DNA from: Streptomyces sp. HUAS 15-9
Lineage (GTDB): Bacteria; Actinomycetota; Actinomycetes; Streptomycetales; Streptomycetaceae
Assembly: GCF_025642155.1 (NCBI RefSeq)
Contig: NZ_CP106798.1
Span: 7,750,001 to 7,814,000 of the forward strand
Length of the DNA stretch: 64,000 bases
Direction of reading: 5' to 3'
Of this stretch, positions 57,261-64,000 are shown one piece after another (position 1 is the stretch's first letter; each line of letters starts with the position of its first letter). The notes beneath the pieces are model-generated. The model was not told the origin of the DNA. It searched no databases and saw nothing but the letters and a program-made list of their open reading frames with translations. The translations under genes and the position numbers were made by a program.

Positions 57261-58094
57261 ATGCAGAAGGATCTGTTGCTCACACGGCGCCGGGTGCTGC
57301 TCGGTGCCGCCGCTCTGGGAGCCGCCGGTACCGCGGGACTGCTCATGTCCGGCACGGGCGGCGAATCGGTACGGTCGGCGGCGCCCGCCTGGGGCCCGCA
57401 GGCGCGTGCCGCGCTCAAGCCAGGCGCCTACCGGCTCCAGCCCCTCGCCGGTGACGCACCGCCACGCAGGCGGCCCGGCAGGGTCGCGGTGCGCAGCGAG
57501 CCCATCATGGAGTTGCCCGTGCACGGCCGGCTCATGGTGCTGACCTTCGACGACGGACCCGACCCCCGCTACACCCCCGACATCCTGGACACCCTGGACG
57601 AGTACGGCGTCCGCGCGATGTTCTTCGTGTGCGGGGAGATGGCCGTGGACAACAAGGAACTGCTGGCCCGGATGGCCGAGGCCGGGCACATCGTCGGCAA
57701 CCACACCTGGACGCATCCGCTGCTGACCCAGCTCGACCGCGCCGAGATCCGCTCCGAGATGGTGCGCACCAGCGATGTCATCGAGGACGCCTACGGGGAA
57801 CGGCCCTGGTGGTTCCGGGCGCCCTACGGGGCCTGGAACCGCGCGGCGTTCCAGCTGGGCGCCGAGATGGGGATGGAACCGCTGGCCTGGACGGTCGACA
57901 GCCTCGACTGGACCACCCCGGGCACCCGCACCATCATCGACCGGGTCGAGAACGGCGCCGCCCCCGGCGTCGTCGTGCTCTCCCACGACGCCGGGGGCGA
58001 CCGCTCGCAGACCGTGCGGGCACTGCGCAAGTGGCTGCCCCATCTGCTCGACGACGGCTACCACTTCACCGTTCCCCGACGCCGCACCGCCTGA
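57261..58094 (+). CDS. Secreted polysaccharide deacetylase (NodB domain)
   Basis: 277 residues. An N-terminal twin-arginine-like stretch TRRRVLLGAAALGAAG suggests Tat or lipoprotein-free export. The NodB homology domain runs from about residue 87: motif 1 TFDDGPDPRYTPD (catalytic D97, metal D98), motif 2 HTWTHPLL (H148, H152), motif 3 RAPYGAWN, and motif 5 VVVLSHDAGGD. It should deacetylate a surface polysaccharide or peptidoglycan GlcNAc. It follows lysX by 89 bp on the same strand and converges on the sortase gene. Confidence 0.92.
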   Translation: MQKDLLLTRRRVLLGAAALGAAGTAGLLMSGTGGESVRSAAPAWGPQARAALKPGAYRLQPLAGDAPPRRRPGRVAVRSEPIMELPVHGRLMVLTFDDGPDPRYTPDILDTLDEYGVRAMFFVCGEMAVDNKELLARMAEAGHIVGNHTWTHPLLTQLDRAEIRSEMVRTSDVIEDAYGERPWWFRAPYGAWNRAAFQLGAEMGMEPLAWTVDSLDWTTPGTRTIIDRVENGAAPGVVVLSHDAGGDRSQTVRALRKWLPHLLDDGYHFTVPRRRTA

Positions 58095-58122
58095 GGGACC
58101 GGCCCGCCCCGCCGGGGAACGC

Positions 58123-58794
58123 TCAGCGCACCTCGGCCAGGCGGGCGAAGACGACGACGTTGCCGTCGTAGCCGTGCTGCTTGGAGAATCCGCCTCCGCA
58201 GGTGATGACACGCAGCTCGGGCGTGCCCTTGGAGCCGTAGACCCGGTCGCCGGGGAAGTTGTTCTTCGCGAAGACCTCGATGCCGTAGATCTCGAAGACC
58301 GCCGTCTTCCCGTCCTTGCGGGCGACCTCGATGCGGTTCCCCTTCTTCAACGACCCGAGTCCGTAGAACACGGCCGGGCCCTGCTTGTTGTCGACGTGTC
58401 CGACGATCACCGCCGTGCCCTTCTCGCCGGGCGAGACGGCGCCGGTGAACCAGCCGGCCAGGTTCGGGTCCTCGGGCGGCGGCGCGCCGACCCAGCCGTT
58501 CGAGTCCAGGCCCACGGTGATGATCGGTGCGTCGACCCGGATCGAGGGGATCCTGACCCGGTCGGGCGCGGCGAACGGCAGGGCCTGCCGGCCCCCCGCG
58601 ACGGTGGCACCGGGCACCCGGCTGTCCGCGGCCGCTGCCTGGGCGGGCTGCGGCGGCCCGACGTCGAACTCCCCCGAGCCGTTGCGGATGAGCGCGAGCC
58701 CGGTCAGCAGAACAAGCGCTATCACGCCCCAAGGGGCGCGCTTCCTTTTCCGCTCCTCCACTTCGACGAGCTCGGAGAGCCCGGACGCATACAT
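58123..58794 (-). CDS. Class F sortase
   Basis: 223 residues. An N-terminal membrane anchor (WGVIALVLLTGLALIR) with cytoplasmic basic head is followed by an extracytoplasmic sortase fold. The catalytic His is H133 in VGHVDNKQG and the Cys is C199 in VITCGGGF; Arg218 in VFARLAEV fills the usual C-terminal Arg position. GHVD, TCGGG and short length mark class F. Such enzymes cleave an LPxTG-like signal and join surface proteins; the adjacent divergent gene at 59129 encodes a repeat-rich exported protein without that motif. Confidence 0.92.
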   Translation of the reverse strand: MYASGLSELVEVEERKRKRAPWGVIALVLLTGLALIRNGSGEFDVGPPQPAQAAAADSRVPGATVAGGRQALPFAAPDRVRIPSIRVDAPIITVGLDSNGWVGAPPPEDPNLAGWFTGAVSPGEKGTAVIVGHVDNKQGPAVFYGLGSLKKGNRIEVARKDGKTAVFEIYGIEVFAKNNFPGDRVYGSKGTPELRVITCGGGFSKQHGYDGNVVVFARLAEVR

Positions 58795-59128
58795 TCGCCA
58801 TCCCCTCTCGACGAAGCCGTCGCCACGTCATTCACGCATACGAGAACGCTAAGTCCCGCACGCGCGACCGGCGACGGGGCCTACGGCGAACGGGTGGCCC
58901 GGACGCCCATGGGTGCGCCATCCGAGTTGCCATCGGCCGGAAATTTTCTGACGGTCCGTGACCTGCGATGTTGTCCGATTATGCGGTTTTCCGTCGGCGT
59001 GTCCACTCACCAGGACGGACCATTCTCGACATGCGGGCGTGTTCCCCGCGCCCGAGGGTCTTTCCTGGAGGTGCTTTCTCGCCGATCGACCGGGGACGGG
59101 TCCCGGGGTGCCTCCCGCGGAGGATCAC
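58795..59128. other. 334-bp divergent intergenic region, sortase / surface protein
   Basis: No gene or convincing promoter. It is richer in A/T in places (around 58930-59000: GAAATTTTCTGAC, GATTATGCGGTTTTCC), as expected for promoter DNA. The GGAGG site for the rightward gene is at its end (59119-59123). No strong inverted repeat. Confidence 0.4.
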
Positions 59129-60145
59129 ATGAGGAACACACGTGCCCTGGCGGCCGCGGCCTTGACGGCCGCCGCCCTCGGGCTCGCCGCCCCCGCGGCC
59201 GTCGCGGACGGTGTGGGCAGCGGCGGCGGTCCGAGCAGCACCGATCTGAACGGTGTGAGCGGCGTAGGCGGCGTGAGTGGTGTAGGCGGCGTGGCCGGTG
59301 TAGGGGGTGTGGGCGGCGTCGGCGGTGTAGGTGGCGTGCTCGTCGGGGGTGATCAGGGCAACAACGGGCTCCGCCCCGGCAACAACAACGGGTACGGCAA
59401 CAACAACGGCAACAACAACGGGAACAACGAGAACCGGCCGGGGAACAACAACGGGTACGGGAACAACAACGGTTCCGGGAACGGAAACGAGAACCGGCCC
59501 GGCAACAACAACGGGTACGGGAATGCCAACGGTTCGGGGAACAACGGCGTCGGGAACAACAACAACGGTGCCGGGAACAACAACGGTGCCGGGAACAACA
59601 ACGAATCCCGGCAGGGCACCGAGAACGGCGCCGGGAACAGCAACGGGGTCGGCACCAACAACGGCGTCGGGAGCAACAACGGGCCAGGGAGCAACAACGG
59701 CGCCGACAACAACAACGGGCCGGGCAACAACAACCTGGGTGACTTCGCGCGGAACATCAACGCCGCGCCCAACGCGATCGCCGCGGGCGGCCGGCTCACC
59801 ATCACGGCGGAGGGCTGCCGGGGCGGTGGCACGGCGTCCTCGCGTGCCTTCCGCGCCATCGCGCTGTCGCCGCTCGCCGGCACGACCGACACCGCGCGGG
59901 GCATCGCGACGGTCAACAACGACGCCCTGGCCGGACCGTTCGACATCGACGTCAACTGCAACGGCCGTACACTGACCCGCCCGGCGGCCTTCAATGTGCT
60001 CGGCGGCGTCAACGGCGGCGTCGGTGGCAGCGTCTCGTCCGGGGCGACGAAGACCGACATGGCCATCGGCGGCGGTCTGGTGGCCGCGGCCGTGATCGGC
60101 GGCGGGGCCTTCTGGGTGCGCCGCAGGCACGAGAAGCGGATCTGA
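59129..60145 (+). CDS. Asn/Gly-repeat secreted surface protein with C-terminal membrane anchor
   Basis: 338 residues from the ATG at 59129, after GGAGG. A signal peptide ends near LAAPAAVADG. A Val-Gly repeat block (GVGGVSGVGGVAGVGG) is followed by about 130 residues of Asn/Gly repeats of the type NGYGNNNG, NGAGNNNG and NRPGNNNG (residues about 70-210). A folded segment (GDFARNINAAPNAIAAGGRLTITAEGC to ALAGPFDIDVNCNGRTLTRPAAFNVL) then precedes a Gly-rich C-terminal helix GGGLVAAAVIGGGAFWV with a basic tail RRRHEKRI. There is no LPxTG motif, so it seems to be membrane-retained. The repeats could be elastic or wall-spanning. Function unknown. Confidence 0.8.
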   Translation: MRNTRALAAAALTAAALGLAAPAAVADGVGSGGGPSSTDLNGVSGVGGVSGVGGVAGVGGVGGVGGVGGVLVGGDQGNNGLRPGNNNGYGNNNGNNNGNNENRPGNNNGYGNNNGSGNGNENRPGNNNGYGNANGSGNNGVGNNNNGAGNNNGAGNNNESRQGTENGAGNSNGVGTNNGVGSNNGPGSNNGADNNNGPGNNNLGDFARNINAAPNAIAAGGRLTITAEGCRGGGTASSRAFRAIALSPLAGTTDTARGIATVNNDALAGPFDIDVNCNGRTLTRPAAFNVLGGVNGGVGGSVSSGATKTDMAIGGGLVAAAVIGGGAFWVRRRHEKRI

Positions 60146-60474
60146 CCGGGCGGCCCCTCTCCCTGGCAAGGTCCCCTTCGGAGAGAGCAGCGCACGGTGA
60201 CAGGCCTTCGCCCCGGTCCTCGACGGATCCCGGGGCGAAGGCCTGCAAGGGCGTTGACGGGCGCGGACACCGTCCGAGGCAACGCGTATCGCGCCCATGG
60301 TCTGTCCCTCCGGTCACCGAGGAGCGGCGGCGGAACCGCTCCGCTCGCGCCTGACATGCACCTCGCTGATTCGAACGCTAGGCATGTCGGCCCACGGGCG
60401 CGATCGGGGTGGGGCGAACGGGTTGGGCCCGTGGGCCGCACGGGTGAGGGGACGTCCCCCGGCCGTCGGCGTCC
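60146..60474. other. 329-bp convergent intergenic region
   Basis: Lies between the surface protein and the DUF4239 gene ends. Its main content is the long hairpin at 60201-60245. A second, smaller hairpin GGAGCGG (60321-60327)/CCGCTCC (60336-60342) could end the opposite-strand transcript. No gene is seen. Confidence 0.5.
60201..60245. terminator. Strong hairpin terminator
   Basis: A perfect 16-bp stem: CAGGCCTTCGCCCCGG (60201-60216) pairs with the complementary arm at 60230-60245, with a 13-nt loop. It starts 55 bp after the surface-protein stop and is the best hairpin in the window. No T-run. Confidence 0.75.
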
Positions 60475-61239
60475 CTATCCCTTGACGTGCGGGAAGAACG
60501 CGAGGAACGGTTCGGCCGTCGCCGCGATGCCCCGGCTGTAGGGCGCGTCGAAGTCCCAGATGAGGAACAGCATGAAGGCGATCGTCGCGGAGAACAGCCC
60601 GGCCAGGACGAGTTCGCGTGTGGTGCGTCTGATCTGCAGGGCGAAGACCATGCCGATGGTGACCGCGGCCCCGGTGAGCAGCCCGAACCACACCACGCCG
60701 GGCATCGTCGCCCCGGTCGAGTCGGCGCGGGCGTTGCGCGCCTGGTCGGCCGTGGCCACCTGGTCGACCAGCGGCTGGTAGGCCTGTGCCTGGAAATCCG
60801 TCTTCGGCTGGAAGTCGGTGACGTCGTGGCGGACACGGTCGAGCAGTTCGGTGCCGCGCGGGGTGAGCCGGCCGTGGTCGGTCATCGACGTCCACTCGGT
60901 GGTGACGACGTGTCCGACATAGGCGTTGACATCGGCCCGAATCCGGTCGCGGACATCGGGCGGATAGACCCGGACCCGCTCCGAGACCTCGTGCAGCGCC
61001 TGGGCCTCCGCCTGTACGTGGTCCTGGGCGGCGCTGCGTGCCTCCCACACCCCGGCGATGGCCAGGCCCAGCACGATGGCGTACACGACGCCGATCCACA
61101 TGGTCATGTACTCGATGACGTCGGGGGTCTCGCTGGGATCGTCGTCCTCGGCGGCCGTGCGATGCCGTACGAGGGTGACGATGACCACCACGGCGCACGC
61201 GCCCAGCATCGCGAGGGCGAGAACAAGCCATTCCGACAA
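60475..61239 (-). CDS. DUF4239 membrane protein
   Basis: 254 residues from a TTG at 61239, with GGAGG seven bases upstream. Two N-terminal helices (LVLALAMLGACAVVVIVTLV and YMTMWIGVVYAIVLGLAIAG) and two near the C-terminus (VVWFGLLTGAAVTIGMVFAL and LAGLFSATIAFMLFLIW) bracket a helical soluble region (residues about 68-178). This is the layout of DUF4239 proteins, whose function is not known. Its partner, 42 bp upstream on the same strand, is a proline-rich exported protein. Confidence 0.8.
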   Translation of the reverse strand: MSEWLVLALAMLGACAVVVIVTLVRHRTAAEDDDPSETPDVIEYMTMWIGVVYAIVLGLAIAGVWEARSAAQDHVQAEAQALHEVSERVRVYPPDVRDRIRADVNAYVGHVVTTEWTSMTDHGRLTPRGTELLDRVRHDVTDFQPKTDFQAQAYQPLVDQVATADQARNARADSTGATMPGVVWFGLLTGAAVTIGMVFALQIRRTTRELVLAGLFSATIAFMLFLIWDFDAPYSRGIAATAEPFLAFFPHVKG

Positions 61240-61281
61240 CAGGTGCCTCCAGAGAACAGCGCGTGTCCGTGCGTCGACGCG

Positions 61282-61809
61282 TCAGCGCGGACGCAGCGCG
61301 GCGACGGCGACCACCGCGGGGACGGTGATGAGCAGGACGTAGGTGACCGGGGACGTACGCCCGTGCGTCGTCCCGCCGGTCGGCTTGGGCCGGTAGTGCG
61401 GGTACCTCACCGGCGTCGGCGACGGGTGCGGGGTGGGCTTCGGCCTGGGCCTGGGCTTCGGTGGCGGGGGAGTGGGCGTCGGCCGGAGCGGGGGCGGCGC
61501 GGGGGCGGGCGGCGGCTTCGGCGCGGGCTTCGGCGGCGGGGGCGGCGTCGGACGCGGGGCGGGCGGCGGCCTCGGCGGCGCCGGGGTGGGCGTCGGCGTG
61601 GGAGTGGGCGACGGGCAGGCGGGCGGCGTGGGCCAGGAGCGGCCCCCGGCGACGGCCACCGCGACCATGCCGTCCGGGCCGGCCGAGGCGTACGCGCAGG
61701 CGTCGGCCGCCGCGGGTCCCGCCGGGCAGCCTACCAGGGTCCACGTCAGCGCCAGCACCGCCAACGCCCTTGGAGCGGGCGCGAGTCGGGTCCGTTCGGG
61801 TCCATGCAC
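61282..61809 (-). CDS. Proline-rich exported protein with C-terminal membrane helix
   Basis: 175 residues from a GTG at 61809; no clear ribosome site, so the start is tentative. A signal region ends in TLVGC, resembling a lipobox. The middle is a long Pro/Thr/Lys-rich rod (PTPTPTPTPAPPRPPPAPRP, then PPPKPRPRPKPTPHP) that could cross the cell wall. The C-terminus has a helix, TYVLLITVPAVVAVAALRPR. Probably cotranscribed with the DUF4239 gene. No known function; frames in such GC-rich repeats stay open by chance, yet the signal and end helix are consistent. Confidence 0.6.
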   Translation of the reverse strand: MHGPERTRLAPAPRALAVLALTWTLVGCPAGPAAADACAYASAGPDGMVAVAVAGGRSWPTPPACPSPTPTPTPTPAPPRPPPAPRPTPPPPPKPAPKPPPAPAPPPLRPTPTPPPPKPRPRPKPTPHPSPTPVRYPHYRPKPTGGTTHGRTSPVTYVLLITVPAVVAVAALRPR

Positions 61810-62078
61810 GAGGAGATCATGGGCAGCGGAACACCGCCCCACGCCGCCGTGCCCGGGGATTGCCCCGAAGGGGGGACCGACGCCGCACGGCGGTTTGAAC
61901 GGCGGGGCGCGGCGGCCGGGCGACTGCGCACGCGCGTGCGGTGTGCGGCGGGGTGTGGCACAGCGTGCGGAAAGAAATTTGTGCGCCGGTTGAACACAAC
62001 GGCCGTCCCCATCCGTACCCAATGTCGTGCGGCGGCGCAGAGGCCCTGCAATATCCAGGCAATTATGGGGAGTTGACG

Positions 62079-63044
62079 ATGAAGACCTCCTGGCGGAGCG
62101 CCTCACTTGTGGCCACGGCCGCGTCGGTGCTGATGCTCACGACGGCGTGCGGTCAGGACAATGCCACCACTCCGTCGTCGGCGGCCCAGAACGTCGGTGC
62201 GACGGCCGCGGCGGGCGATTACGGCAGCGCCACCGCCGGTGCGGGCACCGGCGCCGGCAACGGCTACGGCGCCGACGGCAGCCAGAGTTCGAGTTCCCCG
62301 AGCCCGGCGGCCCCCGCCGGTAAGCTGTCCGTGGCCGCCAACCCGGACCTGGGCAAGGTGCTGACCGACGGTTCCGGTCTCACCCTCTACCGTTTCGACG
62401 CGGACACCGCCAATCCCCCCAAGTCGAACTGCGACGGCGACTGCGCCACGACCTGGCCGCCGGTTCCCGCGGACGACGCCACGGCCGGTGAGGGCATCGA
62501 CAAGTCGCTCCTCGGCGAGGTCACCCGCTCCGACGGCACCAAGCAGCTGACCATCGGCGGCTGGCCGGCGTACCGCTACGCCAAGGACGTCAACGCCGGT
62601 GACGTCAACGGCCAGGGTGTGGGCGGCAAGTGGTTCGCGCTCGCCCCCAATGGCAAGAAGGCGACCCTCTCCGCTCTGCCCGGTCTGTCCGTCCGCAAGG
62701 ACGCCAAGCTCGGCGACATCGTCGTCGACAAGAACGGCATGACGGTCTACCGCTTCATCAAGGACAAGGCATGGCCCAAGTCCGTCTCGAACTGCACCGG
62801 GCCCTGTCTGGAGAAGTGGCCGGCGGTCGCCGAGGTCAGCGCGAACGACACCAAGGGCGTCAAGAAGAAGGGCCTGATGGGCTTCACCCGGCCCGACAAC
62901 GGCACCAAGCAGATGACGGTCAACTGCTGGCCGATCTACACCTTCTCCGGTGACAAGGCCCCCGGGGACACCAACGGTCAGGGCGTCGGCGGCACGTGGT
63001 ACGCCGTCTCGCCCGAAGGAAAGCTGGTCGGCGCGTCGGAGTAG
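62079..63044 (+). CDS. SCO0930-type lipoprotein with two COG4315-like repeats
   Basis: 321 residues from the ATG at 62079, with GGGGAG upstream. The lipobox is LTTACGQ. Two related domains follow a Ser/Gly-rich linker: the first from LGKVLTDGSGLTLYRFDADTAN to VGGKWFALAPNG, the second from LGDIVVDKNGMTVYRFIKDKAWP to VGGTWYAVSPEG. Each has a paired cysteine motif (CDGDCATTWPP and CTGPCLEKWP) and a WP.Y motif. This is the duplicated DUF of the SCO0930 lipoprotein family. Function is unknown, perhaps electron transfer or surface binding. A strong hairpin follows 113 bp downstream. Confidence 0.88.
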   Translation: MKTSWRSASLVATAASVLMLTTACGQDNATTPSSAAQNVGATAAAGDYGSATAGAGTGAGNGYGADGSQSSSSPSPAAPAGKLSVAANPDLGKVLTDGSGLTLYRFDADTANPPKSNCDGDCATTWPPVPADDATAGEGIDKSLLGEVTRSDGTKQLTIGGWPAYRYAKDVNAGDVNGQGVGGKWFALAPNGKKATLSALPGLSVRKDAKLGDIVVDKNGMTVYRFIKDKAWPKSVSNCTGPCLEKWPAVAEVSANDTKGVKKKGLMGFTRPDNGTKQMTVNCWPIYTFSGDKAPGDTNGQGVGGTWYAVSPEGKLVGASE

Positions 63045-63157
63045 AGATCACCTCCCCAGGGTTGATCGCCTCGCCCATGTCGTATCGGACCCACCGCGGA
63101 AGGGAGGGACGAGGACGAGCGAGAGTGCCGGACGCACGACAATCGGCGCGCGACCAC

Positions 63158-63196
63158 AGGTCCGCCCCCTTCGCACCGCACGGAGGGGGCGGACCT
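63158..63196. terminator. Hairpin terminator after the lipoprotein gene
   Basis: AGGTCCGCCCCCT (63158-63170) pairs perfectly with AGGGGGCGGACCT (63184-63196), with a 13-nt loop. It lies 114 bp past the lipoprotein stop. Confidence 0.7.
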
Positions 63197-63230
63197 CTTC
63201 GCGTGGGCGCGGGGCCGCGCGCTTTGTGGA

Positions 63231-63276
63231 GACGGGGGGAACGGAGACGACGGGGGGAACGGAGACGGGGGGAACG
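63231..63276. repeat. Three 13-bp direct repeats GACGGGGGGAACG
   Basis: Identical copies at 63231-63243, 63249-63261 and 63264-63276, with unequal spacers of 5 and 2 bp. Runs of six G on one strand could form G-quadruplex structure. Upstream of the DUF574 gene. Confidence 0.6.
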
Positions 63277-63471
63277 GGGCGACTGGCCACGAACCGCCCG
63301 CACCCGACCGACGGGCCGAACACACCCCAAAGCGCAGCCCGGTGTTGCTGCAGGCAGTGACCGGGAACGGACGGTCAATTTCCGGTTCGGGTCGCTCCAT
63401 TGGCGGGCGATCAGTAGCCTCTGCTCGAACACCGGATCGGCTGACCTGTCGCCTACGCCTTGGAGAGATAC

Positions 63472-64000
63472 ATGGAGCGTCCCGCCTGGGCCCCACGAAG
63501 CATCGACATCACGGTGCCGAGCGTTTCGCGTATCTACGACTACTACCTGGGCGGATCGCACAATTTCGAGGTCGACCGCGAGGCGGCCCGCAAGGCCATG
63601 GAGTTCATGCCGGGCCTCCCGAAGATCATGCAGGCCAACCGGGCGTTCATGCGCCGGGCCGTGACCTTCGCGGCCGAGGAGGGCATCGACCAGTTCCTCG
63701 ACATCGGCTCGGGCATCCCGACCTTCGGCAACGTCCACGAGGTGGCCCGGACGGCCCGGCCCGACGCCCGCGTCGTGTACGTCGACCACGACCCGGTGGC
63801 CGTGACGCACTCCCAGGCGGTCCTGGCGGGCAACGAGCGCGCGGATGTCGTCGCCGCGGACCTCCGAAAGCCCCAGGAGATCCTGTCGAGCCCCCAAGTG
63901 GAGCGTCTGATCGACCTGAATCGGCCAGTGGCGCTGCTTCTCGTTGCCATACTGCACTTCGTGGAAGACGCGGACGACCCGTACAGTGCGGTGGCCGAGC
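63472..64000 (+). CDS. DUF574-type SAM-dependent methyltransferase, N-terminal part
   Basis: The gene runs off the window; 176 codons are visible from the ATG at 63472 (GGAGAG upstream). The reading starts MERPAWAPRSIDITVPSVSRIYDYYLGGSHNFEVDREAA, the hallmark of this Streptomyces-rich family, and continues with the SAM-binding FLDIGSGIPT and VVYVDHDPVAVTHSQA. The natural substrate is not known. Complete members are about 265-275 residues. Confidence 0.9.
   Translation, partial: MERPAWAPRSIDITVPSVSRIYDYYLGGSHNFEVDREAARKAMEFMPGLPKIMQANRAFMRRAVTFAAEEGIDQFLDIGSGIPTFGNVHEVARTARPDARVVYVDHDPVAVTHSQAVLAGNERADVVAADLRKPQEILSSPQVERLIDLNRPVALLLVAILHFVEDADDPYSAVAE

Larger units (their letters stand above)
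63045..63471. other. 427-bp intergenic region with terminator and G-rich repeats
   Basis: Holds a perfect 13-bp stem hairpin (63158-63196) and three copies of GACGGGGGGAACG (63231-63276). From 63290 to 63471 it leads into the DUF574 gene; a GGAGAG lies 5-10 bp before its ATG. No gene is seen. Confidence 0.5.

Noticed and set aside
59350..59735. CRISPR-like array
   Set aside because: The short repeats are in frame within the Asn/Gly-rich coding sequence and have no unique spacers of constant length.
60360..60390. tRNA-like TGATTCGAAC
   Set aside because: It resembles the T-loop of a tRNA in reverse, but no acceptor or anticodon stem can be drawn around it.

Overview
The window is high-GC actinobacterial DNA and almost certainly a Streptomyces chromosome. 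Codons are strongly G/C-ending, many starts are GTG or TTG behind GGAGG-type sites, and the gene families are typical of the genus (DUF574 methyltransferase, SpoIIE phosphatase with PAS/GAF/HATPase, class F sortase, DUF6777 lipoprotein, SCO0930-type lipoprotein, LysX). The window opens inside an Asp/Glu racemase-family gene and closes inside a DUF574 methyltransferase gene.

Layout. 0.4-8.4 kb is housekeeping: a proline-rich small protein, gnd, a secreted Rpf/LysM/M23 wall hydrolase, a DMT transporter, a FhuF-type 2Fe-2S protein and the glycogen pair glgA-glgC. 8.5-13.9 kb holds a secreted GH92 alpha-mannosidase, a wax-ester synthase/DGAT and an unusual SDR with an N-terminal zinc ribbon. 13.9-20.4 kb is an accessory, decaying stretch: an SDR gene with an in-frame amber stop, an HD-domain gene with a one-base frameshift, a low-GC segment ahead of a 57-residue protein, a GNAT and an amidase gene, a remnant of a Trypco1-type (conflict-system-associated) gene, and a complete IS200/IS605 element with divergent tnpA and tnpB. 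Its ends can be placed at TTGAT and TTGAC with matching TTCA-loop hairpins.

20.4-31.1 kb is a glycan locus: a LacI regulator, a pair of inverted operators, then a CUT1 ABC importer (binding protein and two permeases), an intracellular GH5, a GH85 endo-beta-N-acetylglucosaminidase and an intracellular GH38 alpha-mannosidase. It reads as release, import and degradation of high-mannose N-glycans. 31.6-40.3 kb is a FadR-type GntR regulator facing a nine-gene, almost fully overlapping operon for uptake (CUT2/RbsABC type) and oxidation of a 6-deoxy-sugar, most likely L-fucose: binding protein, ATPase, permease, fuconate dehydratase-like enolase, SDR, aldo-keto reductase, mutarotase and lactonase. 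Side by side, the two loci suggest foraging on glycoproteins.

40.3-64 kb returns to mixed Streptomyces core genes: lipase maturation factor, DUF6777 lipoprotein, SpoIIE-type phosphatase, Fpg/Nei glycosylase, ECF sigma and zf-HC2 anti-sigma with an unknown gene between them, CapA-like protein, amino-acid permease, LysR/MFS divergent pair, universal stress protein, LysX, polysaccharide deacetylase, class F sortase beside an Asn/Gly-repeat surface protein, a DUF4239 membrane protein with a proline-rich partner, and a two-repeat lipoprotein.

No rRNA, tRNA, CRISPR array or prophage was seen. The points most worth following are the IS605 element with its reconstructable empty site, the three adjacent gene wrecks around it, the two glycan operons with readable operators, and the zinc-ribbon SDR that lacks the catalytic tyrosine.
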